DNA of 64,000 nt from Monilinia fructicola (GCA_008692225.1 VICG01000001.1:4069501-4133500), one strand, 5' to 3'; shown: positions 51,147-63,258, numbered from the stretch's first letter. Program-made: numbers and translations. The notes: generated by a model from the letters alone, not told the origin.

Positions 51147-52318
51147 CGGGTGGTTCATGGGGTGACAGAAAAGGATAAGAATTTATAGTAAACTTAGAGC
51201 ATATTGAAATGATTCCAAGGCAATTCCTAAGGTGCAAGAGTAGAAAAGTCTGTCGTGGCGTCCATTGATTAGTGTATCATTCGTGGCTCCAAATTTTGAG
51301 CAAGTTATCAGCGTGAATTTGAAGATTTAACGTCTAAATCGTGAACTTGAATCTTCACAAAAGCAACCTCAAACCTTTAAGTCCATGTGGGTGGAATTTT
51401 GGACAAGAGAGGTATTTATTATTCATATCCTACGATATTGATACTCGGCTCATCAGATCTGCGCGTCTGGTATGACCTAATCGGCAGCAGTCATGATTGT
51501 GTTACTGAATACTCTGTATGCTACGGGATCTAGTAAGAGTTGCAGGTGATACAGATCTGTGCATGATATGTGAGTCGACATTTGGATATTGAATCGAGGT
51601 ACTCGAGTAGATGGTTTGTGACTTTAATCTGTACCTGAGTATGTATATATGGCGGAGGGGGGGGGGATCAACGAGTTGGAAATGGGAGTCAAATCATAGA
51701 AGCGCGTGGAAATTCGGCGAGCATGAATGGATATCTGTGGAATATTAATTTGGTTCATCATGATTATCATGAATGATTCTGCAATGGTTTATAATGTATT
51801 GTAGCTGGGGGTCCTTGATACTTTGATGTGTTTGCTGTTGAAGGGGTCAAAGCTAGTGTGAGTGAAGTTGAGAAGATTACATAGAACTAGCGCTTAGTCA
51901 TCATTTTACTGCCATCTGTTTGTTATTCTTGTCCCTCTCCACCAAATTTCGTTTCTTCGTAGAACTTTGTCTCGAGTTCGCTTTCTAGCTTTTTGAATAC
52001 ATGGTCTCCTGAACATTCTATTACATATCTTACACCAGGTCTCATATTTTAGTTTGGGCAAGACCCATTTGGATTCTGGAGACCCGGTCATCGTGGTGAT
52101 TGACATTTCAGTTAGAACTAAATTCCTGATCAGGGTGTCGATTAAGTAATCCTCTCATGATCAGTGGAGGTTTCCGTTGCGGGGTTCTTGACATCTAGAC
52201 GGTGACACGACGATTTTTTCTATCGAAACCCTCTCTGGAATAAGGGCTTTGATCACACCTGCCCAATCCTCAACATCCAATAATCATTTCACCAAAGATT
52301 AGCCTTGCAATTACAATC
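51147..52318. other. Intergenic
   Basis: No gene. Contains a G-run of about 12 at 51656-51667 and AT-rich spacer. Confidence 0.45.
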
Positions 52319-52744
52319 ATGCCCGATACCGAACACTTCGTCCTCAAACGCAGCGGCTGGCTCCTCCTACTCTTGATGACCCGTCTCGCGGCATCCCTGT
52401 TCCACGAATGTGCCTGTTCCTCCTTTCTCATTCCCGATTTGGAGAATTCTCCCCCATCATCCCGGACACGTGCACGCGATCGTTGCTGTGCGTCGTGTCG
52501 GAAGAGGTCGAAGAAGAGGAATAGGAGGTGGGAGCGGAGGGCTAGGGAGCGGGGGACCGTGACGCCTTTGGGGATCTTTTACTGGGAGGAGGAGGATTTG
52601 AAGGGGAGAGTTAATACGGTGATTAGGGGGTCGGTGTTGGGGGGTATGGTGGTGGCGGGGTGTGTGGGGTTGTGGAAGTCGAGGGGGTTTGGGGTTGGTG
52701 GGGATTACCGGCTGGGTTTGGGCTTTGGGGTGGTTTGGGGATGA
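52319..52744 (+). CDS. Small hypothetical protein, basic and Cys-containing
   Basis: Single-exon frame of 141 residues with a start in good context (ATCATGCCC). A hydrophobic stretch near the N terminus (residues about 13-27, SGWLLLLLMTRLAASL) is followed by Cys residues (HECACSSF, RDRCCASCRKRSKKR), a strongly basic segment and a glycine-rich hydrophobic end. No domain recognised. The last third lies in a G/T-rich tract where stops are rare, so the real C terminus may differ. Confidence 0.42.
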   Translation: MPDTEHFVLKRSGWLLLLLMTRLAASLFHECACSSFLIPDLENSPPSSRTRARDRCCASCRKRSKKRNRRWERRARERGTVTPLGIFYWEEEDLKGRVNTVIRGSVLGGMVVAGCVGLWKSRGFGVGGDYRLGLGFGVVWG

Positions 52745-53159
52745 GAGGATTTTGGGATGATGATGATGGTGATGATTATGGTGATGATGATTACTGAATT
52801 TGCGAGGGATGATATGGGGTGAAAGAGAGGGGGAGGGGAAGGATATTGATATTGACTTCTTAATGGAGGGACAGGGAACAGATTACATTCCACTATTTCC
52901 GCGAATGTACTTATAGAGATAAAATGCTCCAGAAATGGACCCTGGCAAGCACCAAAATACAGTCCAATATTTTAACTTTCCTAAATTTAACTTTGATAAT
53001 TATTCCCTACCAATATTTGACATGTCGACCAATTTCCCAGAGCCTGTGAAGTTTGTAATATGTCGGTTTAACTAAACGTCTCAAGACCTAGTCACGAAAG
53101 AAGCCCAGCAGATTACCGCATCCCATTCATGATTTATCTTCCCAAGTTGTCAATTATTG
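52745..53159. other. Spacer with ATG/GAT repeat
   Basis: A GATGAT-type tract at about 52757-52791, then AT-rich sequence. No gene. Confidence 0.45.
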
Positions 53160-53875
53160 TTATCGATAACAACCCGGCCTCTCACACCGTTGCTCTTTTG
53201 AACCGCATTGAACCCCGCATCTAATCTCCCCCTGATATTCTTCCGACGAAACATTTATATCTGAGTGAACATCATCGCTTCGTGAATTCCCCATGAACTT
53301 CCCATCTGTATAATGAAACTAGAAGGGAACACAACTTACTATTAAGGATTCTCGAGCCGTGGGCAGTTTCTCGCAGACGCTGTAATGCCAGTTCGGCTAA
53401 TCGTTGGAGGTAAGCATCACGAGCAGCTCGATAGTTTTTGAGCCACGGGTTCGTCTCAGGCTGCGATAATCAATTTATCCTCCTCTTCGTACGCATCTTT
53501 ATCCTCCTCTTGATCAGATTCAGCGCCATGGGTTCCAAGTAGAAGGTTAAAGATAGCTTCAGGTATGATATTTCGACCTCTTAATTCAGCTATGATTATG
53601 ACGACCATAATAATTTAATAATTGATGTGATTTGGGCGAGTATGGCGAACAGAAGGATTTTGGATCAAGGGTACATCAAGATCTCTTGGAATGTAGTTTC
53701 GGGTCTATCCCAGGAAAATGTCGTCATTATGCGTGACAAGTAAATTGACCGTTCGAGGTTCGAATATCTTTTCGTTTGCCGAGATGGATTGTGAAGGACT
53801 TATCGAAGTGGCCCTTTTAGATTTTCTTTTCGTGGTTTCCGTTGCAGAGGAAGATGAGAGATGTAGAGAAGAGTA
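53160..53875 (-). CDS. Hidden gene with several one-base frameshifts, unidentified
   Basis: Not visible as a long open frame. On the minus strand a coherent protein-like reading runs from about 53875 to a TAA at 53160-53162 if four single extra bases are skipped. Segments in order: Ser/Lys-rich (TKRKSKRATSISPSQS), then EPRTVNLLVTHNDDIFL, then RPETTFQEILMYPDPK, then RGRNIIPEAIFNLLLGTHG, an acidic stretch (SDQEEDKDAYEEEDKLI), then a basic Arg/Leu/Ala-rich helix (PWLKNYRAARDAYLQRLAEL). A GTAAGT donor near 53345 and a CAG acceptor near 53309 join in phase to a Cys-containing end (CGVQCGSKEQRCERPGCYR). The start is not found and I cannot name the family. It shares the +1 error pattern of its neighbours, which makes a functional gene plausible. 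Confidence 0.42.
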
Positions 53876-54674
53876 TGTACAGAAAAATTGTAGACTGTGG
53901 GATTTCAGAAGCTAAAAAGACTTAGGGTTGGGCGGTAGTTCAGTTAGCGTCAGCATTTGAAGTATGGACATGACACTGTTCCACGAAGCTAAGTCAAATT
54001 TAAATAGTAAACCGCTATATATTATATATTTCATGACAATAGATGACTGCATCTATCACTAGAGGCCTCAATGATAGGCTGGACTATAACCTAAAAACTT
54101 TCGCAGAGAACAACGATTAAACGACTAAACGACAAAACGCCCAAATCCTCAAATTCCACTCGGAAAATGTAAATCTTTAAATTATGATACGAAGTCACCG
54201 CTCGCTATAAAAGGAAAAATATCTAGTACGTTCTTTTGGCCAAATTTTGTGAAAAACAAAGAGAATGAGACACAAAAAACCGGCATGACGTTCAAATTCA
54301 TGCATGTCGAACCGTGCCGAATCGGCATTGGGTGATCATCTGCCCCTCCACAAACCCATGAAGCCTCTCGAACTTTAACAACCAATATATACTTTCTCAT
54401 ACCTCTTTAATTTAAGTATAATTCATTCACTAAGCTCACACAGCATGCATGGCTCCTATTTACCCACCACCATTTATCATCCGCCTCGATCAGCTCACAA
54501 ATAGCAGCTGACCTTAATAATCGCGATCACGATCACCAAATTCCAAATTCCAAATTCCTCCTTAAAAACAACCTTCCGTCCCTCAAAGTAGAGATGCGCC
54601 ACTTAACAGCCCTCCATTCTTCCACAGTATATCGAAATCATTAGTCGGGGATTTGTTTTTGAGCTATACTCAAA
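53876..54674. other. Intergenic
   Basis: No supported gene. A 72-codon minus frame (54182-54400) has no motif. Confidence 0.4.
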
Positions 54675-55190
54675 ATGCCAGACATATCACGCAATCGCAT
54701 CGAGATTTGGCGTAACGAAGTCGAGTCGCAAACATCATCACAATCGGGCGTAACGGGAGATGCAAGGTGGAACGAGCCGACTGTGCGACCACCGAGCTTT
54801 TGGAGACGGATATTTGGTTTAGGTTATGGAGGTAGTGGAAGTGGAAGTGGGAGTGGGAATGGGAGTGGGAGTGGTAGTGGGGATGGAGGCGGTGGTGGTA
54901 GCAGAAGCGGAAGTGGTAGGAGTGCGAGCATAGGAAAGAGGCTTGGTTTGGTGAAAGAAGAGATCGAAAGAACAGGTATGTATACTGTGAGGAGCAGGGA
55001 TAAGGATGAAGTCGGGAGAGGAGGGGGGAAGGTTGCAAATGGGGATAGGGCGGGAGGAAGTAGTATGGAGCTTGATGGTAGTGATGAAAGTGAGAGGGTT
55101 GGGTTGAAGGGAAGAAGGAAGAGGCTAGAGAGAGCAGCTAAGCTATTGGGGAAGAATGAAGGAATGGGAGGAAATGGACAGAGGGGTTAG
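54675..55190 (+). CDS. Hypothetical protein with Gly-Ser repeat linker
   Basis: Single-exon frame of 171 residues. An ordered N terminus (MPDISRNRIEIWRNEVES, then SFWRRIFGLGYGG) is followed by a Gly/Ser/Asn linker at about residues 52-80 encoded by an AGTGGA-type hexamer repeat. The highly charged end contains LKGRRKRLERAAKLLGK, probably helical. No domain recognised. The ordered, amphipathic N terminus and basic C-terminal helix support a real gene; the repeat on the opposite strand produces a His/Ser shadow. Confidence 0.55.
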   Translation: MPDISRNRIEIWRNEVESQTSSQSGVTGDARWNEPTVRPPSFWRRIFGLGYGGSGSGSGSGNGSGSGSGDGGGGGSRSGSGRSASIGKRLGLVKEEIERTGMYTVRSRDKDEVGRGGGKVANGDRAGGSSMELDGSDESERVGLKGRRKRLERAAKLLGKNEGMGGNGQRG

Positions 55191-55859
55191 GCTGGCTTGT
55201 TTATAGAAATCTTTGTGTGTAGGATTGATGGCTGGTTTGTCGTTGGATAGGAATAGATGAGTGGTAATGGGTTGTAAGGCAGTGAGTGGTGTTGGGATCT
55301 AGATAATAATACCCTGATATAGGAAGGATAGAGGATGGCATTGAGCATGTTGAGAGGTGTGCTTGCGTACTACGAGCTGAGATAAGGTGGTTGAATGAAG
55401 CTGGCCTGTACCGTTTGAGCTAACACGACCATCCTCAGCCTGAATCAATGCGATATCCAGCTGCAGATTGTTCAAGCATCCCAGATCATAGGAGGTGGCC
55501 ACTGGCTCAGAATAGATTTGGTCTTCATTAACCTAATTATGACTATTTGATTAAAGCTCTGCAGGCACTAGCTACGAGAACTGAATGTGTAAATAGTCTT
55601 CTGAAGATAGCCATATCAGACATATATATAGTAAAAGTTCATACATCCTTATACGATACCGAACACCACCGTACGTTGATCTACAAGTAATTGCGAGGTA
55701 TGGTACGGAATTCTTGTAGTGATCACATGATCAAGGTTAATGATGATTTCCAACCCAGCGGCAAGAGCCGACTTGAATACATTACATTTCGATACTTGTC
55801 AAAAATACATTTCTTATCCTTCAGTTCTGCAGTTTATTTACATCTTATTGATAGAAAAG
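55191..55859. other. Intergenic / promoter of the thioredoxin-like gene
   Basis: About 670 bp without a supported gene. Confidence 0.45.
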
Positions 55860-57112
55860 ATGTCAAAAACAGTCGTTGTCAAGTCAACAGCGGAATTCAG
55901 TAATTTACTGAAGACCTCTAAGATTGTTTGTCACAGATTGTAAGCTACCCTGTGGAAGCCCCTCCTCTTATAACTCCTTGCCCCTCCATCGCCATCTGCG
56001 GCCACTCCCATGAATCATCACGACCTCCACTAATACTCTATCTTGTTTACAGTTTATGCAGACTGGTGCGGGCCATGTAAGGCTATTGCGCCTCTCTACG
56101 AGCAGCTCTCTGCAAAGCTGTCTCGTCCAAACAAGATTACCTTTACCAAGGTTAATGTTGATACCCAAACAGAGATTGCATCCACCTATGGTGTCACTGC
56201 GTATGTTCCCCTCTTATAGCACACTTGTAGATAAGCGGGAGAGCATATGACTCGAGGCCTCTTCGGGAAGCAGCTGTTAACAGGAACCTGATAGGATGCC
56301 AACTTTCATAATATTCAAGGAGGGCAAGCAAGTCGAGAAAGTCCAAGGTGCCAACCCAACTGTACTACAGGATATCGTCAAGAAGTTAGTTGCAGAGGCA
56401 GATAATTCGGGCGACTCGTCGTCTGGATTTGCGAGTGGTTCTGGCGATTGGCGCATAGGAGCTCTACCAAAGGGTTACAACGATGTGACAGACCAGGTCG
56501 ATATCAAGGGTTTGGAACTGTTGAATGCCGACAGTGAGTTTGGTAGTGTAACGAACATTAGTGGATACAAATAAACCCAGTGCCTTGTCAAAGGGAAAGG
56601 AGGCCGATTCGAAGGCCAAGGACTGGGTTGTGAGTGATACGGACGAGCAGCTCATGTTGTTTGTACCATTTCAATCTACGTTAAAGGTTCACACTATTCA
56701 GGTAAGAGGCACTCGTCGATTGCGCAAGTCGCTCAAGTATCAGGACTAATTCCCAATCTTCTAGATCACCTCCCTACCTTCAGCATCCAACGATGACGAT
56801 GACGAAACGCCAATGCGACCAAAGACCATCCAAATCTATACAAACAGAGCTCATATCGTTGGTTTCGACGAGGCCGAAGATCTTCCTTCTACACAATCTA
56901 TCACCCTCGAAGCCAAAGACTGGGATTCGACCGGCACTGCAACAATATCACTTCGCTTTGTAAAGTTCCAAAATGTTACAAGCTTAGTTTTCTTCATCGT
57001 GGATGGTGATGGAGACGGTGACAAAGTGCGCCTGGACAGAATCAGAATCATTGGAGAAACTGGTGAAAAGCGCGATCCCGGAAAGCTGGAGAAGATCGAT
57101 GATGGCCATTAA
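55860..57112 (+). CDS. txl1: Thioredoxin-like protein with PITH domain (Txl1/TXNL1 type), two frameshifts
   Basis: Disulfide reductase that, in studied eukaryotes, docks on the 26S proteasome through its PITH domain. Exons: 55860-55939, 56053-56200, 56295-56701 and 56765-57112. The N-terminal thioredoxin domain has the active site ADWCGPCK just after the first intron, followed by the cis-Pro loop AMPTFIIFKEG. The PITH domain runs from about residue 125 to the end (DVTDQVDIKGLELLNAD, then LMLFVPFQSTLKVHTIQI, then RPKTIQIYTNRAHIVGFDE). Two single-base gains break the frame: TTT at 55927-55929 in exon 1 (family reading continues after skipping one T) and AA at 56550-56551 in exon 3. Total would be about 326 residues, close to the family length. 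Confidence 0.9.
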
Positions 57113-59533
57113 AGATAACGAAGCATGATATGTTTATAATGATGAGCGTTACTGTTACATGATGATAGGCATGGGAGGCGTTAACAGATGTGCTTCTCAA
57201 AGTACCTTTGTGCAATGGGATATGGTCAATATGATTTTACAAATCGACATCAACAGATTCCAACCTTTTTAAGGTTGTTTGATTAAATTTGATTTTCGCC
57301 TTGATAATGAAGCAAATGATGAGCAATGTTTTCGAGATAAATTGAATTTTTATTGAATGTATATGCTCAGTCCTACCGAGTCCAAATAAATCCGGTTCCA
57401 GCGCAACCTGAAGCGCCTGGGCAACCATGAAATCAACAGGATCATATTCAGCTCAGCCATGAACACAGTCCTAAATCCACCAACAGTTCCTCCAATATCC
57501 AAACCCCCAAGGTAATTTAACATAAGAATGTCCGAGCCCTCTCCATCCTCTCACCCACCAACCGTTATCCGTTGGGCCCTTTCAGACAAACCGACGAACA
57601 CAGCCTGAATTGTTTTTCAAATTCGCGGAAAGAGGTTAAAGAGAGAGCAGCGGCTGCAATTGGGATCGATCTATGGTACCATTGACACTCGTTTACATCA
57701 TGGCGGAGTAGATGCGCGAAAAACACGAGGTACCAAGCCGCACTTAAAAAATAAGTTGAAGGAGAAAAAAGATCTTGTTGTGGGAAGGAAATTTTCTTAT
57801 ATTGGGTGGTTTTTTGGAAATGGAGCTAGTTGGAAGCTAAGCTCAATAGAGGTTAGACTCGCTCAGGTCGAATGTGAAGATGCAAACCTCAGGCTTTCAC
57901 AATATTGAGGTCTGTGCAGCTTGAGTACGAGTACTAGGTACCTAACCTTACCTAGGTAGGTACAGTAGTATTATTATCAGTGCACAGAGTATTATTCGGC
58001 ACTGTCGGCTTTTGCATCCATCCCACGGATTCGCCAAGATGATGTGCACAAGATCTCGTGGATCATCTTCAAAGCTCCAAACGTCATCCGTTCGAGGCTT
58101 ATTTACCTTTCATAGTCAGCCATTCATACCTACCGAGTGTCTACGGAAGAAACATTGAATGAGGAATCAGATTATGAAGATTATGAAGATTCCTCCGAGA
58201 ATTGCAACGTTCAATCACCATCATACATAATCCATCCATACCATCCATACCATCCACACCATCCACACCATCCACACCATCCATATACCTGGTACAAGTA
58301 AATGGCCTCCAAAGGGTTGGATGATACTAGCCACCTGCCTCCTAGGTAGTTACCTAGCTACCTGCCTGCCTGCCTCCTATCTAGGTAGGTAGGTTGGTCA
58401 ATCATCCATGAATATCTGTGCTTGTACTTACCAGGTACTTGTATGGATCAACAGATTTATATCTCAAAGACGCGCTATACCTAGTTTACGGCTTGACCTT
58501 GACTAAGTCGGTTTTCATTTTATTAGTAGTGCACCATCTCATTAGTCCATCTGGGATATCTCCAAGTAGGTAAGGTACGAAATCTTTTATTTCTCTATCT
58601 ATTCCCTGAACTGTTAGCTGCTGCATCTTTGAAGAAATCCATTTTCGAGGATCAAATCGATCATGCTTGGTATTTGGCAATGGGCTTTTGACCAATTTCT
58701 CATTTCGACTACATACTTGTTACATACCTAGGTGTTCGAATAGAAAGAGCCAAGAGTGCTGGACCATGGACCATGATCCCTTGATTATCATGAGCCTTCA
58801 GAGGACGGTTCCAGTTTGCATGTCAGAATCTGTATTCCTATACTAGTACTAGTAGTTCGACCTGAGCAACAACGTCATTTCCCTTTCTCCAAGCTCCGGT
58901 GGAGGATGAGCTAACGGCTGCTTGATATAGTTATATTAGCTGCGATTTAGTCTCAAAGGCTTCTCCAATGAAAAGTTGTCAGACTAGTGCTTCAATAACT
59001 TAATTGACCTCGACAGGCATGACGTGCAATATGACAGGAAACTCAATCATCTCCAATCATCGACATTTACATTGGTGTATGTGATATTTTGCTAATCTGG
59101 ACCCTCATTATGTTATGCATACTGAGTGATCCTAGACTAGGGGGATCAGAAGATTTCCGCATTGTCTTCCATGTTTGAATTTAATGGCAGTTTCTAACAC
59201 GTACATCCATTCAATCCAAAGAACCGCTCAATTCTTCCTCAATTCATACAACTTCGACGCCGATTAACGAGGTAAATGATCCAGCACATGTAACGGTTAG
59301 ACAAACGGAGCTTCTCTATTACTTCAATCATTTCTGACATCGATGATCCAATTGGCTACTTCTCTTTAAGACTTCACAGTCCTTCAGTCTGAAACTTTTA
59401 GGCACGAATTGGCATTCAGGAAGTCACAACATTGTCACACGTTATTTGAGGTCATGAGGGCCACAGTCAAAATCTAAAACGACCTTCAAACCTCAACCTC
59501 CCGTTCTCGATTGCTATCCGTTCTTCTCGTTCA
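57113..59533. other. Long spacer with repeats
   Basis: About 2.4 kb without a supported gene. A (CCATCCATA/CCATCCACA)n array lies at about 58225-58287 and CCTGC and AGGT strings at about 58335-58395. TACCTAGGTA at 57949-57958. Plus frame 57660-57908 (82 codons) has no motif. Confidence 0.45.
58225..58287. repeat. (CCATCCATA/CCATCCACA)n tandem repeat
   Basis: About six copies of a 9-10-bp unit that shifts from CCATCCATA to CCATCCACA along the array. Confidence 0.85.
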
Positions 59534-62240
59534 ATGGCCGACCGACCCGTTCTACCACCCGGGTCTCAGTGGGGCCCGAACGAGGTGCCAAGCGATGATC
59601 CAATGCATTCAAATCCACCACCTTTCTCTACCCCGCATACGGGCTGTCTACAAAAACCACCTACCGAACTTGCGATTGGATCTCGTTCCAAAGGGGGATG
59701 CTGGTACGTTTCTTGTCTCCTTGTTGTACGTTCAATACACTAATTCAAAGATAGGACATGCAGAGGTCGCAGTTCGTACCGCTCAATTTGTTTTGAATTG
59801 CAATACTGGAGACGGGTCTAATACTTTTGCTTTACAGAGGTCAAATGTGACGAACAAAGACCAATATGTAGTGTCAGTAGATGTAGCCGAGAATCATGCG
59901 TTGCGTTGTGTTACTGATCGATTATTAGCAATGCCTTCGCCTACATCATACATGGTACAGATAATTCCGCTCTTCATCCGTAGGTTGGTTGACTGATTAG
60001 CACAGCGATTGGCAACCAAGAACCCAGTTTAAGAATGAGACTCCCAAAGTTATAGGGCGTATGAAAAAAGTTTCTTTGACCGAAAGCAGTGTCTGGAATC
60101 GTATGTCTGAAGGATGCCTTGCCCTACAAATTCTTTTCACTGACATCTTCAGCATCTCTTTCTCCCCACATCGACCCAAAGCAATCAACAAGGGGAAGAC
60201 GATACATTGCCACCTTTTGTTGAACTAGAAACCGACGAGCAACGCGAGAAGAAGGCTTCTTACCACAAACCAGGAACATATAATGTAATTGCTAACCCAA
60301 GTAGTTTCCACCCATTGCCAGAGTACCAAATAAGAGGGTCAAATTCTACAAACCTGGACACCAAGCGGCCCTCTCCATTCGAGCAGTATCCATCAATTGG
60401 ACCAGACAACATTATCCTTCCAAAATTTGAGGAATTCTCAGAAAATCATGGCCTGCCATGCCACCCTAGGCACTCGCGCACAACCAGCTTGCAGAGTGCC
60501 GTTTCTACCAGTGGACGATCAACCTCTTCGACGGAAAGAGAAGCAAGGGATGCTCACTTACTCGAACATTATCGGAATGTTCTGGCTCAACACATATGCT
60601 GGTTGACTGACAAGGAACCGGGACCGGACCTCTTTGAAAGATATGCTGAGAACTATCTTCCAGTAGGTGAATAAGAAGTCTCCAGTTTAGTAACCTACTG
60701 ACAAAAAAGTTATATCTTGCAATAGTCGCCCTATCAGCCCTGAGCCTTTCTCGATTTGAAAGCAATTCCTTTGCAGACGTTTTGTGAGTAGTCTCGAGGT
60801 GACCATCGTGAAAACATGCATATTGGATCATCGATTTTTGCACACCCTACGTCAAGAGCTAATATTATCATAAGGGAACGTTATCACAGAGTTATTCCCG
60901 CGTTACAACAGCAGCAAAAGCCCCCGAAGATGCATATTCTGACGGGGCATTGTTCACGCACTATTTACTTTTACTATTTGAGGTACGCTGAAGAGTCCTA
61001 TTGTTTATGAGATGAGGGCATAATTAATGTGCCTGACTCTATCCCAAAATCATTATATTAACAACCAATGTGAAGGTTGCTGCGACCGGTCATCGTAAAT
61101 CCAACATGTGGGAACATCATTCGGCTCAAATTCTACGTATTCTTCAACTCAGGCGGCAGTCTTTCGCGAAGAGCCGTGCGATTTTATTACCGTTGTAAGT
61201 ATAATAGGCTCTCATCTCATAGTCCAGATTCCAAATACCTGCTTTATGTTTCTATATCCTCTTCACCTTCTAGCACGGTTTCTTGTTCCTCATTTTCTCC
61301 CAATATTTTTTCTTGATAGGTAATTGCTAAGCTCTTTGCTGTTGTAGTGGGTCACATATATTGATATGTATGCTCTTTTGACTACGACTGGCACGGGATC
61401 TTTCAGTAAAAGTGTCATTGAACAAAACATGCTGCCGCCCCCAGAAAAGCCCTTGGAAAATAGCAAACTCAACATGGTTTTTCTTCCAGAAGCATTTCGG
61501 CAAATGCCTCTGTTGCTGAGAGTCAACCGAGAACTGACTCTGATGGCCTTGGAGATGGCACAAATCGGGCGGGAACTCAGAGTTGAAGCTAAAGACCTTT
61601 CCAAGGTCAATCACCGAAATTAAAATGCGTCAATGTAACTCCATGCAAGGTATACATACGCTACTAATCAACTTTCGTGTCACCTGGGCCTCATTTTAGA
61701 AATCAAGACCCCGGAATATGATTGGCTTGACGAGCTGGTGAAACTTCCTGGCGGACCTTTCACTTGCAGAACACATGTTAGTCTCCCCTGTCTAATGCAG
61801 CAGGAAACCTCCACTGACGGAGTTAGATCCACTTGTTTTATAGAGCTTGCGTGATATACTACCACACAAGTATGTTTCAAGCCAGTTCTTAATACCGTCA
61901 ACAGAGGTGAGGAACAAATCGCTTCATGTGCCAAAGAGATAACTATGATAGCAAAAAAGATATTAGATGCAAACGGTTTGAATTCCGATTCTTAGTGTTT
62001 CCTGTCTTCCTAGCGGGCATGGCATCTAAGATTAAGGAGGAGAAACAAATCGCTTTAGATCTCATGAAGAGTTTAGAGAAGACAAGTTTCGGGTCAAACA
62101 CCACGACACGAGAAAATTACTGGTAACGATATATGAAAAACAGGAAGCTGCTGTCGCCCAGACTGGGAAATGCTTTGGGCATCAGCTGGATCGAAGAATT
62201 AGAATCAAGTGGGGAGCCGTTGATCATCTTGGGGCTGTAA
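59534..62240 (+). CDS. Zn2Cys6 transcription factor with fungal-specific domain, many frameshifts
   Basis: Binuclear zinc-cluster regulator. Exon 1 (59534-59703) ends in GGCW. A 17-nt exon (59755-59771) and the next exon (from 59838) complete CWTCRGRKVKCDEQRPIC, an unmistakable Zn2Cys6 start. The fungal-specific transcription factor domain (Fungal_trans_2 type) follows: LLEHYRNVLAQHICWLTD, then VALSALSLSRFE, ERYHRVIPALQQ, EDAYSDGALFTHYLLLLFE, MYALLTTTGTG, VFPVFLAGMASK. It ends IEELESSGEPLIILGL then TAA at 62238-62240. Family sequence jumps frame at about 59911, 60103, 60192-60195 (GGGG), 60921-60925 (CCCCC), 61170, 61609, 62113-62116 and 62175; most need one base removed. Introns between about 60668-60724, 60785-60876 and 60982-61075 fit. 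The fifth zinc-ligand position is Ser (AGT, 59876-59878). Target genes unknown; no cluster neighbours. Confidence 0.83.
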
Positions 62241-63258
62241 GATTCATATAAACTACAAACTACAGCAGCACATTTGGAGTCTATGGTTAGACCACATGGT
62301 ATGTTCAGGTAAAGAAGTTGTAAGATTATTGGTAATTTATAGAGGAGAGGTCCTACAAAAAGGAAGGTTAGAACCAGAAGTACCTAGTAGGTACCAAAGG
62401 TTGATAATGACATTGTAACATAGATCTAAACAATATTGGGGCGGGGCATTGGAGAATAGCCATTAGATTTCCATACATTCTTTATATCAACATTCCATGA
62501 CACACCAATAACCTCATCAATATTGATTGATGTTGAGGTAGCCCGACCTTCCTAGTCTCCAGCTGTACCTAGAACTACTGTACCTGGTGTACCTACCTAG
62601 CTAGATAGGTAACCTAGGGAGCCTTACCTAATCTCAGCCTTCCCTTTCTATCCGCAGCCTTGCTATACAAGGCTACACTTACCTAACCTCACCTGGGCAG
62701 ATCTTGTACCGCAAGCATTTGATGTCGGATGATTGAGTGATTGGTCACTTTGGTCCCGCCACCTTGTGATTATATTATTATCAGGTTGCAGAGGGGTGAC
62801 GATTTCAGACAACCTTGTCCAGTATCAAAATCCGCATCTCACTGAAACCAAAAGCAACACCAACATTTCCATAGTTGACCATTTATCATTATCATACAGA
62901 ACCAATTTGCATCAGTGGATGTCACTGGAATATATTCATTCATAAAACTGAACCGTACGTACTTTTGTTTCTAGGCGACAACTATACATGGCCTTAGCCT
63001 TGTGATTGATTCATGAAGTCTCAATTCAATTTCTCATCTTGCTAAAGGTTACTACTTACTACTACCTACTTACTACTACTTACTACTACTTATACTACTC
63101 GCTACTTACTACCTATCCCACTTCCCAACAACCATCCTTTCTATTGAAAACCTACATACAACCCTTTCCTACCATCTGGAGCTACCAATATCCCATTTCC
63201 ATCCATTTTACAAATCAAGATACAAAGATAGTTGATTCTTCTGCGAGCGATTCTCATC
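62241..63258. other. Intergenic / promoter of the UBA-UBX gene
   Basis: About 1 kb with CCTAGGT-type strings (62570-62640) and an ACTACTT/ACTACCT-type tandem tract at about 63049-63113. No gene. Confidence 0.45.
63049..63113. repeat. (TACTACTTAC)n tandem tract
   Basis: Imperfect 7-10-bp TTACTACTAC/CTTACTACT units upstream of the UBA-UBX gene start. Confidence 0.8.

Noticed and set aside
53750..53775. GGTTCGAATAT resembling a tRNA B box
   Set aside because: The B-box end (CC) is missing and no cloverleaf can be drawn around it. No tRNA is called anywhere in the window.
59511..59996. 161-codon frame starting before the zinc-cluster gene
   Set aside because: It crosses introns and destroys the CWTCRGRKVKC motif; the start at 59534 with short exons is correct.
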